Shown here one piece after another: positions 1 to 6,969 of a DNA stretch of 64,000 nt (positions are counted from its first letter, which is position 1; the number at the start of each line of letters is the position of its first letter). The DNA is from Arthrobacter sp. AL12 (lineage in GTDB: Bacteria > Actinomycetota > Actinomycetes > Actinomycetales > Micrococcaceae). Under the pieces are notes generated by a model, which saw only the letters and a list, made by a program, of their open reading frames with translations, did not search any database and was not told the origin of the DNA. The stretch spans positions 258,161 to 322,160 of the forward strand of contig NZ_JASBQY010000002.1 in assembly GCF_029960645.1 (NCBI RefSeq), in the 5' to 3' direction. A program made the position numbers and the translations under genes.

Positions 1-1
1 C

Positions 2-232
2 TGGCGCATCACGGTGTTCCTCGTCTGCCTCTTCGCCGCCATGGCGGCGCCCGGCGCGGACGCGATGAGCATGTTCTACCTTGCCGGGCCGATGCTGCTC
101 CTGTTCTTCGCCGCCATCGGTCTGTGCCTGCTCAACGACCGCCGCCGCGAACGGCGGGCCGTCAAACGGGCCGCCGAGACCGAAGCCACCGCGGACCGGG
201 CGACTCCCAGCTCCGAGCTGGAGAATCTCTAG
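2..232 (+). CDS. tatC: Sec-independent translocase subunit TatC, C-terminal end (partial)
   Basis: Only the last 76 codons are in the window; the reading frame is open to the left edge, so the start lies outside. The visible part begins WRITVFLVCLFAA, continues with a second hydrophobic segment (MSMFYLAGPMLLLFFAAIGLCLL) and ends in a charged cytoplasmic tail rich in Arg and Glu (DRRRERR). This matches the last two membrane helices and tail of TatC, the polytopic receptor subunit of the twin-arginine export pathway. The identification is supported by the next gene: tatC followed by the helicase helY is a conserved actinobacterial pair (Rv2093c-Rv2092c in Mycobacterium tuberculosis). The stop at 230-232 is 24 bases before helY. 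Confidence 0.82.
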   Translation, partial: WRITVFLVCLFAAMAAPGADAMSMFYLAGPMLLLFFAAIGLCLLNDRRRERRAVKRAAETEATADRATPSSELENL

Positions 233-244
233 GCCATGGCGCAC

Positions 245-250
245 TAGGCT
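245..250 (+). promoter_or_regulatory. -10 hexamer of a probable leaderless helY promoter
   Basis: TAGGCT ends six bases before the ATG at 257, the spacing expected when transcription starts at or next to the start codon. No Shine-Dalgarno sequence fits in the gap. No good -35 hexamer is visible, which is common for actinobacterial leaderless promoters. It lies after the tatC stop, so helY can be expressed apart from tatC. Confidence 0.5.
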
Positions 251-256
251 GGAAGC

Positions 257-3151
257 ATGTCCTCACTACCCGGGCCGGAATCGCCGTCTGACCGCTACCG
301 CGCCAGTGCCGAGCGGGCCGCAGAAGCCAAAACCTATCTGGGCGGCTTCATCCGTTCGCTCGCTTTCGAACTCGACGACTTCCAGCGCGAGGCGTGCCTG
401 TCCCTGCAGGCCGGCCGGGGCGTCCTGGTGGCCGCCCCCACCGGAGCCGGGAAGACCATCGTGGGGGAGTTCGCCATCTACCTGGCGCTCCAGCGCGGCC
501 TCAAGGCCTTCTACACGACCCCGATCAAGGCCCTGTCCAACCAGAAGTATTCCGAGCTGGCCGACAAGTACGGTGCCGACCGGGTGGGCCTGCTGACCGG
601 CGACACGTCCATCAACGGCGACGCCCCCGTCGTCGTGATGACCACCGAGGTCCTCCGCAACATGCTCTACGCGGACTCCAGCACCCTGGCCGACCTCGGC
701 TACGTCGTGATGGACGAGGTGCACTACCTCGCGGACCGCTTCCGCGGGGCCGTCTGGGAAGAGGTCATCATCCACCTGCCCAGCGAGGTCCAGGTCGCCT
801 CGCTCAGCGCCACCGTCTCCAACGCCGAGGAGTTCGGCGCCTGGCTGGACACGGTGCGCGGCCAGACCGACGTCATCGTGTCCGAGCACCGCCCGGTGCC
901 GCTGTGGCAGCACGTGATGGTCGGACGGAAGATCGTGGACCTCTTCGCCGGCGACACCAGCTTCGATGAGATCGCCCCGGCCGGCGAGGCCGCTGTCGCC
1001 GCCGTGTCCGCCACCGCGGAAACCGCCGACCTGGCTGCCCGCCCCGGCTTCGAGGTCAACCCTGAGCTGCTTTCCATGGCCCGCGCCGAGAGCCAGATGA
1101 ACTTCCGCGGACGCTTCGGCCAGGGCGGCCGCGGCGTCCGGCGCCAGCGGAACCAGCGCGACGACGCACCGCAGGGCGGCCCCCGCAGCCCGGTCCGGAA
1201 GGCCAGCCGCCCCCAGGTCATCGCCAGCCTGGACCGGCAGGACCTGTTGCCGGCCATCACCTTCATCTTTTCCCGCGCGGGCTGCGACGCAGCGGTGGCG
1301 CAGTGCGTCGCGGCCGGGCTGTGGCTGACCACCGAGCAGGAACAGCTCATCATTGCCCGGCGCGTCGACGAGGCCGCCCAGGACATCCCCTCCGACGACC
1401 TGGACGTGCTCGGCTTCTGGAGCTGGCGCGACGGGCTGCTCCGCGGCCTGGCGGCCCATCACGCCGGCATGCTGCCCACCTTCAAAGAAGTCGTCGAGAA
1501 ACTCTTCGTCGACGGGCTCGTCAAGGCCGTGTTCGCGACCGAAACCCTGGCGCTGGGGGTCAACATGCCGGCACGTTCCGTCGTGCTGGAGAAGCTCGAC
1601 AAGTTCAACGGCGAAGCGCACGTCAACATCACCGCGGGGGAGTACACGCAGCTGACCGGTCGCGCCGGCCGCCGCGGGATCGACGTCGAAGGCCACGCCG
1701 TCGTGCTGTGGCAGCCCGGCACGGATCCGGCATCCGTCGCCGGCCTCGCCTCGCGGCGCACCTACCCGCTGAACTCCAGCTTCCGGCCCACGTACAACAT
1801 GTCGATCAACCTGCTGGCGCAATTCGGCCGGCCCCGGGCCCGGGAGATCCTCGAATCCTCCTTCGCCCAGTTCCAGGCCGACCGCTCCGTCGTCGGGCTG
1901 GCCAAACAGGTCCGCAGCCGCGAGGAATCCCTGGCCGGCTTCAGCAAGGCGATGAGCTGCCACCTGGGCGACTTCACCGACTACTCCCGGATCCGGCGGG
2001 CGCTCTCCGACGCCGAGAAAAACGCCTCCCAGACCAGCTCCCGGGCCAGGAAATCCGTGACCGAGGATTCCCTGAGCAGGCTGCTCCCCGGGGACGTGGT
2101 GGATGTACCCACCGGCCGGGCGCCCGGACTCGCCGTCGTCCTCAGCTCCGACCACCACTCCCGCGAACCGCGGCCCGCCGTGATGACCCTGGACAACCAG
2201 CTGCGGCGGATCGGCACCCAGGACGTGGAAGGGCCGCTGGCTCCCATCACGCGGGTCCGGATCCCGAAATCCTTCAACGCCAAGGTGCCCAAGTCACGGC
2301 GCGACCTGGCGTCCTCGGTCCGGAATGCCCTCCGGGAAAACCGTCCCTCTGCGCCGCCGAGCCGGAACGACGACTTCGGCCGAGCCGCTGCCCTGCCGGA
2401 CCAGGAAAAGAGAATCGCTGAGCTGCGCCGCGAACTCCGCGCGCACCCGTGCCATGGCTGCAGCGAACGCGAGGACCACGCACGCTGGTCCGAGCGCTAC
2501 TGGAAGCTCCGCCAGGAGACCGACGGGCTGGTGCGCCAGATCCAGGGCCGCACCAACACGATCGCCAAGACCTTCGACCGGGTCTGCGGCGTCCTGTCCG
2601 GCTACGGCTACCTAAAAACCTCCGACGCCGGCGTGCTGACCATCAGCCCCGACGGGCAGCGGCTCCGCCGGATCTACGGCGAGAAGGACCTGCTGATTTC
2701 CCAGTCCCTGCGCCTGGGCGCCTTCGGCGACCTGGACGCCGCCGAGGTCGCCGCCCTCGCCAGCATCCTGGTCTACCAGGCCAAACGCGAGGACCGCGGG
2801 CTTCGGCCCAAGATGCCGAGCGTGTCACTGGAATCCGCCGTCGACATCGTGGTGCGTGAATGGTCCGCTCTGGAGGACATCGAGGAAGCCAGCAAGCTCC
2901 CTCTGACCGGTGAACCCGAACTCGGCCTGGTCTGGCCGATTTTCAAGTGGGCCAAGGGCCGGCACCTGCAGGACGTCCTCAGCGGCACCGACCTGGCAGC
3001 GGGCGACTTCGTCCGCTGGGTCAAACAGGTTATCGACCTGCTGGACCAGCTCGCGAAGATCCCGTCGCTGGACCCCAGGGTGTCGCGGCTGTGCGGGGAC
3101 GCGATCAAGCTCATCAAGCGCGGCGTCGTCGCGTATTCCTCCGTGGCCTGA
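257..3151 (+). CDS. helY: Ski2/Mtr4-like DEAD/DEAH-box RNA helicase HelY
   Basis: This 964-residue protein is a superfamily 2 helicase, an ATP-driven RNA unwinding enzyme presumed to act in RNA processing or decay. Motif I (APTGAGKT) is at residues 60-67, motif II is DEVH at 153-156, motif III is SAT near 184-186 and motif VI (QLTGRAGRRG) is at 465-474. The C-terminal third resembles the DSHCT region of Mtr4/Ski2 proteins. A glycine- and arginine-rich stretch with low complexity near residues 280-320 separates the two RecA-like lobes. The neighbour tatC gives the same order as helY in mycobacteria. The ATG at 257 was chosen because a TAGGCT -10 lies six bases upstream, which suggests a leaderless mRNA. 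Its physiological substrate is not known from sequence. Confidence 0.9.
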   Translation: MSSLPGPESPSDRYRASAERAAEAKTYLGGFIRSLAFELDDFQREACLSLQAGRGVLVAAPTGAGKTIVGEFAIYLALQRGLKAFYTTPIKALSNQKYSELADKYGADRVGLLTGDTSINGDAPVVVMTTEVLRNMLYADSSTLADLGYVVMDEVHYLADRFRGAVWEEVIIHLPSEVQVASLSATVSNAEEFGAWLDTVRGQTDVIVSEHRPVPLWQHVMVGRKIVDLFAGDTSFDEIAPAGEAAVAAVSATAETADLAARPGFEVNPELLSMARAESQMNFRGRFGQGGRGVRRQRNQRDDAPQGGPRSPVRKASRPQVIASLDRQDLLPAITFIFSRAGCDAAVAQCVAAGLWLTTEQEQLIIARRVDEAAQDIPSDDLDVLGFWSWRDGLLRGLAAHHAGMLPTFKEVVEKLFVDGLVKAVFATETLALGVNMPARSVVLEKLDKFNGEAHVNITAGEYTQLTGRAGRRGIDVEGHAVVLWQPGTDPASVAGLASRRTYPLNSSFRPTYNMSINLLAQFGRPRAREILESSFAQFQADRSVVGLAKQVRSREESLAGFSKAMSCHLGDFTDYSRIRRALSDAEKNASQTSSRARKSVTEDSLSRLLPGDVVDVPTGRAPGLAVVLSSDHHSREPRPAVMTLDNQLRRIGTQDVEGPLAPITRVRIPKSFNAKVPKSRRDLASSVRNALRENRPSAPPSRNDDFGRAAALPDQEKRIAELRRELRAHPCHGCSEREDHARWSERYWKLRQETDGLVRQIQGRTNTIAKTFDRVCGVLSGYGYLKTSDAGVLTISPDGQRLRRIYGEKDLLISQSLRLGAFGDLDAAEVAALASILVYQAKREDRGLRPKMPSVSLESAVDIVVREWSALEDIEEASKLPLTGEPELGLVWPIFKWAKGRHLQDVLSGTDLAAGDFVRWVKQVIDLLDQLAKIPSLDPRVSRLCGDAIKLIKRGVVAYSSVA

Positions 3152-3239
3152 CCGCCGCGGCCGGCCCTCGGGCCGGAACATCCCGTCGTCGAACACGTCC
3201 GGCCCGCGCCGGCCGCCAGCAACAAGGAGTCCCCGAGCC

Positions 3240-4943
3240 ATGACCGATTCACCGGCCGCCCCCGCGCCGCACAAGGTAACGCTGTACCGCAACGGCTCCG
3301 TGTACACCGCCGCCGATCCCTTTGCGACGGCGATGCTGGTCGACGGCGACACCGTCGCTTGGGTCGGCTCCGAGCAGGCGGCCACCTCGATTGCCGACGC
3401 CACGATGGAGGTCATCGACCTGCGCGGCGCGCTGCTCGCCCCCGGCTTCGTCGATTCCCACGTCCATCTCACCGAAACAGGGATCGCCCTGGACTCGCTG
3501 CAGCTCGGCGGGGTCCGCTCGGCCCGGGAACTGCTCGACGCCGTTGCCGCCTCCTGCGTCTCCGCTTCCAGCGCCGGCGGCACCGTGCTGGGCCATGGCT
3601 GGGACGAGACCCGGTGGGCGGACCCCGCCCTGCCCACGCGCGAGGAACTGGAACGCGCCGCAGGCGGCCGGCAGGTCTACCTCTCCCGGGTCGACGTGCA
3701 CTCGGCCCTCGTATCCTCCTCGCTGGCGGCAGTCGCAGGCCTCTCCGGCATTGACGGCTCCGGGGTCGACGGCTCCGGCGTTGACGGCTCCGGGGTCGAC
3801 GGCTCCCTGGCGGGCGGGCAGGTCAAGCGGGCCGCCCACACGGCGGCCCGGCTCGCGGCGCGCCAGCTGCCCGCCGCGGCGCTGCGGGGCTACCAGCAGC
3901 GGGCCCTCGCCGAGGCGGCGGCCAACGGCTACGTGGCCCTGGCGGAAATGGCGGCCCCGCACATCGGCAGCATCGAGGACCTGCAGCTCGCCGCTGCCTG
4001 GAACACCGGCCCGGACGCGGTGCCGGAGATCCTGCCGTTCTGGGGCGAGCTGGCCGGCTCCGCGGAACATGCCCGGTCCATCCTGGACGGCCTGGGCGTG
4101 CCTGTCCTCGGCCTCGCGGGGGACCTGAACATCGACGGCTCGATCGGTTCGCGGACCGCGGCCCTGCGGGCGGACTACAGCGACGCCGCAGGGGAGCGCG
4201 GCAGCCTTTGCCTCTCATCCGCGGAGGCGGCGGCCCACCTCGCGGCGTGCTCGCTGCTGGGGGTCCAGGCAGGCTTCCACGTCATCGGCGACGCGGGCCT
4301 CGACGCCGCGCTGGACGCGCTGGACCGTGCGGCGGCCGAGGTCGGAGAGCAGAGGGTCCGCGCCGCGGGCCACCGCTTGGAACACGTCGAGCTCGCCGAT
4401 GCAGAGTCCATCCGCCGGCTGGCCACCTACTCCGTTACGGTCAGCGCACAGCCCGGTTTCGATGCTGCCTGGGGCGCGGCGGACGGCCTTTACCAGCAGC
4501 GCCTGGGATCCCGGCGCAGCGGCATGAACCCCTTTGCCTCCCTCTACGCCGCCGGCGTCCCGATCTGCTTCGGCAGTGACAGCCCGGTCACGCCGCTGCG
4601 GCCCTGGTCCAGCGTCCGGGCCTGCCTGCAGCACAACAACCCGGCGGAACGCATCTCTGCCCGCGCCGCGTTCCTCGGCCACACCCGTGCCGGCTGGCGG
4701 GCTGCCCGGTACCGGAACCCGATGGCCGGCCAGCTGGTACCCGGCGCCCCCGCCAGCTTCGCCGTGTGGGAAGTCGAGGAGCTGATGGTCCAGGTGGCTG
4801 ACGGCCGGGTCCAGTCCTGGAGCACGGACCCCCGCGCGCGGACGCCGCTGCTGCCGGCACTGGACGCCGGTTCCGAGCCGGCGTGCCTGCAGACCGTCAG
4901 GGACGGCCGGGAACTGTTCGCCAGCGGCTCGCTGCGCGGCTGA
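3240..4943 (+). CDS. Amidohydrolase family protein (YtcJ-like metal-dependent hydrolase)
   Basis: The 567-residue product has the amidohydrolase-superfamily layout: an N-terminal beta-sandwich segment, then the metal-binding motif PGFVDSHVHL at residues 68-77 (His74 and His76), and a TIM-barrel with later His/Asp ligands, including a CFGSDSPV-type motif near the C-terminus. Length and motifs fit the YtcJ/amidohydrolase_3 group, whose substrates are usually unassigned amides or imides; I cannot name one here. AAGGAG at 3224-3229 decides the ATG at 3240 (ten bases on). Odd feature: residues about 171-189 are an in-frame Gly-Val-Asp-Gly-Ser repeat made by a 30-bp tandem repeat at 3751-3806, probably a surface loop of variable length. 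Confidence 0.82.
   Translation: MTDSPAAPAPHKVTLYRNGSVYTAADPFATAMLVDGDTVAWVGSEQAATSIADATMEVIDLRGALLAPGFVDSHVHLTETGIALDSLQLGGVRSARELLDAVAASCVSASSAGGTVLGHGWDETRWADPALPTREELERAAGGRQVYLSRVDVHSALVSSSLAAVAGLSGIDGSGVDGSGVDGSGVDGSLAGGQVKRAAHTAARLAARQLPAAALRGYQQRALAEAAANGYVALAEMAAPHIGSIEDLQLAAAWNTGPDAVPEILPFWGELAGSAEHARSILDGLGVPVLGLAGDLNIDGSIGSRTAALRADYSDAAGERGSLCLSSAEAAAHLAACSLLGVQAGFHVIGDAGLDAALDALDRAAAEVGEQRVRAAGHRLEHVELADAESIRRLATYSVTVSAQPGFDAAWGAADGLYQQRLGSRRSGMNPFASLYAAGVPICFGSDSPVTPLRPWSSVRACLQHNNPAERISARAAFLGHTRAGWRAARYRNPMAGQLVPGAPASFAVWEVEELMVQVADGRVQSWSTDPRARTPLLPALDAGSEPACLQTVRDGRELFASGSLRG
3751..3806 (+). repeat. 30-bp in-frame tandem repeat (about 1.9 copies) in the amidohydrolase
   Basis: Positions 3751-3780 and 3781-3806 carry nearly the same 30-bp unit, itself two diverged 15-bp halves built around GACGGCTCCGG. 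The translation is a run of (Gly-Val/Ile-Asp-Gly-Ser). The reading frame is preserved, so changes in copy number would lengthen or shorten the loop without breaking the gene. Confidence 0.85.
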
Positions 4944-5397
4944 CGGCCGGCGCCGGAAGAGGCCGGCCGGGCCCGAAACTTTGCCGGCCGGAAGGCGGTC
5001 CTGACCTGCGGCGACGGATGAAACGGCAGGTCACGGAGCGGTTGACAGATCGGGGCCGCCCCGTAGCATTGAGGGGCAACGGAGGGTTGTGTAAGCGGCA
5101 GACTCCGGACGTCCCCCGGCCAGTTCCAGGTTGCCGCCAGTGCGGCAGCTTGCCCGGTCATGGCCATGGGTACTCCCAGGGGGCGGGTCCACTTCGCAGC
5201 AGAAAACGGTTCCGGCGGCGCTTTTCGCGCCCTGCCGGAACTGGCCCGAGGCGGGTGGACCTGCCCGGTGACGTGCCCGGGGACCGGCATCGGCCTCAGC
5301 GGCCCCGGCGACTCCCTATAATGGAGAGTTGCGCCTGGTGTCAGCTATGCTCTGACCGCCCGGCTCTCGACCGCTCTCTTCAAGGAAAGGCCCCGCT
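4944..5397 (+). other. Long gap before ppm1: two promoter-like elements and a strong hairpin, no convincing gene
   Basis: No coding frame here looks real. The stretch holds a near-consensus promoter (5042-5069), a GC-rich 13-bp hairpin at 5209-5241 (GTTCCGGC pairing with GCCGGAAC, extended by GGCGC with GCGCC), a TATAAT hexamer at 5317-5322 and the ppm1 ribosome binding site (AAGGAAAGG) just before 5398. A 53-codon frame at 5160-5321 has no ribosome binding site and no recognisable similarity. The region is either a long structured leader for ppm1 or encodes a small RNA. Confidence 0.45.
5042..5069 (+). promoter_or_regulatory. Near-consensus sigma-70-type promoter upstream of ppm1
   Basis: A perfect -35 hexamer TTGACA (5042-5047) is followed after 16 bases by TAGCAT (5064-5069). 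Transcription would begin near 5076, giving a leader of about 320 bases for ppm1, or a separate small RNA. Confidence 0.5.
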
Positions 5398-6147
5398 GTG
5401 CGTGTCCTCACGATCATCCCGACCTACAACGAGCTGGAATCGTTGCCCAAGACCCTCGGACGGCTCCGCACCGCGGTGCCGGACTCCGACGTCCTGGTTG
5501 TCGACGACAACAGCCCCGACGGCACCGGGCAGCTGGCGGACCGCTTCGCCGCCGAGGACAGCCAGGTCCACGTCCTGCACCGCGCCGGCAAGGCCGGACT
5601 TGGAGCGGCCTACATCGCCGGTTTCAAGTGGGGGCTCGCCGCCGGTTACGACATCCTCGTGGAGATGGACGCCGACGGCTCGCACCAGCCGGAGCAGCTT
5701 CCCCAGCTGATCGAGGCCGTGGAGCAGGGTGCCGACCTGGCCATGGGTTCCCGCTGGGTGCCCGGCGGCAGTGTCGTCAACTGGCCGCTGTACCGGCAGG
5801 CGATCTCCCGTGTGGGCAGCACGTATGCCCGGATCATGCTGGGCATCAAGATCAAGGACGTCACCGGCGGCTTCCGTGCGTTCCGCCGCAGCACGCTGGA
5901 GAAACTGGACCTGAGCACCGTCGACTCGGTCGGCTACGGCTTCCAGGTGGACCTGGCCTGGCGCGTCGCCAAGCTCGGCCTGACCATTGTCGAACGCCCC
6001 ATCACTTTCGTCGAGCGCGAGCTGGGCGACTCGAAGATGAGCGGAAACATCGTGGTCGAGGCCATGATCAATGTCACCCGGTGGGGCCTCACCGCCCGCT
6101 GGAACACGCTCGCCGGAAAGCTCCCCGGCAAGAACGCCCCCAAGTAG
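5398..6147 (+). CDS. ppm1: Polyprenol monophosphomannose synthase (GT2 glycosyltransferase)
   Basis: This 249-residue enzyme transfers mannose from GDP-mannose to polyprenyl phosphate at the inner face of the membrane, supplying the lipid-linked mannose used for lipoglycans and protein mannosylation. The GT2 fold shows from the start (VLTIIPTYNE), with the nucleotide-binding motif VVDDNSPDGT near residues 34-43 and the metal-binding MDADGSHQP near 90-98. It has only the catalytic domain: the N-terminal acyltransferase domain seen fused in some mycobacterial Ppm1 proteins is absent. The GTG start has AAGGAAAGG upstream. It converges on rbpA, a neighbour pairing also seen in other actinobacteria (Rv2051c-Rv2050). 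Confidence 0.9.
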   Translation: MRVLTIIPTYNELESLPKTLGRLRTAVPDSDVLVVDDNSPDGTGQLADRFAAEDSQVHVLHRAGKAGLGAAYIAGFKWGLAAGYDILVEMDADGSHQPEQLPQLIEAVEQGADLAMGSRWVPGGSVVNWPLYRQAISRVGSTYARIMLGIKIKDVTGGFRAFRRSTLEKLDLSTVDSVGYGFQVDLAWRVAKLGLTIVERPITFVERELGDSKMSGNIVVEAMINVTRWGLTARWNTLAGKLPGKNAPK

Positions 6148-6185
6148 GGCCGACAATAGCGGCCTTGCCCCGTGAGGGAAAAGCA

Positions 6186-6230
6186 AAGGGCCGGTCGTGC
6201 ATCGTCGATGACGGTGCGTGACCGGCCCTT
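6186..6230. terminator. Stem-loop terminator between ppm1 and rbpA
   Basis: AAGGGCCGGTC (6186-6196) pairs perfectly with GACCGGCCCTT (6220-6230) across a 23-base loop. It sits between convergent genes and has A-rich and T-rich edges, so it can act on both strands. Confidence 0.65.
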
Positions 6231-6235
6231 CCCAG

Positions 6236-6302
6236 AGCAACGCGGGGTCACCTCCAGCCCATCCGATGCCTCAGGATGGGCCGGAAGTGACCCCGCGTTG
6301 CT
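6236..6302. repeat. Intergenic palindromic repeat, copy 1
   Basis: A 67-base palindrome. Outer arms AGCAACGCGGGGTCAC (6236-6251) and 6287-6302 match perfectly over 16 bp; the inner arms GCCCATCC (6257-6264) and GGATGGGC (6274-6281) match over 8 bp, with only two mismatches between the arms and a 9-base loop. Its outer arm recurs at 32353-32415. Both copies lie directly beside a terminator in a gap between convergent genes. Confidence 0.8.
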
Positions 6303-6325
6303 TGTTGTGGCGGTGCGGGGGCTGT

Positions 6326-6673
6326 TTAGGCCGAGCGCCGTTCGCCGCGGCGTTCTCGCAGGATCGTCAGACGGTCCTCAAGGATCTGCTCGAGTTCGGG
6401 CAGCGACCGACGTTCCAGGAGCATGTCCCAGTGCGTGCGGACTGCCTTCTCGTTAGGGTTCACGGGGCGTTCGCCGTCGACGAGCAAGGCTTCCTTGCCG
6501 GTCTTCGACACCCATACCGCGGGGATCTCCGCTTCGGAGGAGAAGGTCACGAATACCGGCTCACCGTCCGCGCAGCGGTACTCGACCCGCTGGCGCGGAG
6601 CCGGCTCGACACCGGATTCGGTCTCCATGCTCTGTGCGCCAAGGCGCATACCCCGCAGGCTGCGATCGCTCAT
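6326..6673 (-). CDS. rbpA: RNA polymerase-binding protein RbpA
   Basis: The 115-residue product carries the RbpA signature: a basic N-terminal tail (MSDRSLRGMRLGAQS), a central beta-barrel with RVEYRCADGEPVFVTFS and VWVSKTGKEALLVDG, then a sigma-interaction C-terminal helix region (RTHWDMLLERRSLPELEQIL). RbpA binds core RNA polymerase and the principal sigma factor and stabilises the open complex; it is found only in Actinobacteria. The start ATG at 6673 has GAGGGAG upstream. A GGAAC-N17-CGTT element about 130 bases upstream suggests control by a SigH/SigR-type stress sigma factor, as known for rbpA in Streptomyces coelicolor. Confidence 0.93.
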   Translation of the reverse strand: MSDRSLRGMRLGAQSMETESGVEPAPRQRVEYRCADGEPVFVTFSSEAEIPAVWVSKTGKEALLVDGERPVNPNEKAVRTHWDMLLERRSLPELEQILEDRLTILRERRGERRSA

Positions 6674-6801
6674 CTTTTCTCCCTCTATTCGGTTCGCAGG
6701 GTCATGCCCTGCGTGAGCCGGGGGCTGTGAGACCGCGCCGGACTACTGTCTGCTCTGCGCCGTTTCACTGGACCCAAACCGGATGAATCGTCACTGGATA
6801 A

Positions 6802-6827
6802 AACGCTTAGCGAAGCTAAAATGTTCC
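6802..6827 (-). promoter_or_regulatory. SigH/SigR-type promoter upstream of rbpA
   Basis: On the minus strand GGAAC (6823-6827) is followed after 17 bases by CGTT (6802-6805). This fits the actinobacterial redox/heat-stress sigma consensus (GGAA, spacer of 17-19, GTT). The inferred transcript would have a leader of about 120 bases before the rbpA ATG. Confidence 0.5.
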
Positions 6828-6922
6828 GCCGAACTGAACCAGCCGGACAAATATTCAAGTATACGGGAACAGGGCACCCCCGGTAAAGCCTGCGGTGGCG
6901 AGGGCAGGTGCCGGGCAACGCA

Positions 6923-6957
6923 ATGGGGAGGCATCCGCTGCGCGGATGCCTCCCCAT
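6923..6957. terminator. Terminator after the SPFH gene
   Basis: A perfect 16-bp stem (6923-6938 with 6942-6957; ATGGGGAGGCATCCGC and its complement) closed by a 3-base loop, lying just past the SPFH gene stop on the minus strand. There is no T tract, as is usual in this GC-rich background. Confidence 0.75.
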
Positions 6958-6969
6958 TCGTCGACGCGC

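Noticed and set aside
266..2158. A 630-codon minus-strand open frame antisense to helY
   Set aside because: It mirrors the third-position GC of helY, is Gly/Asp/Val-rich without any known motif, and has no ribosome binding site. The same applies to the long antisense frames over the LeuA, M13 and fusA2 genes (for example 46999-48942).
5160..5321. 53-codon frame in the ppm1 upstream region
   Set aside because: No Shine-Dalgarno, no -10 at leaderless distance, and no recognisable sequence; it ends on the TATAAT hexamer. Kept only as part of the gap description.
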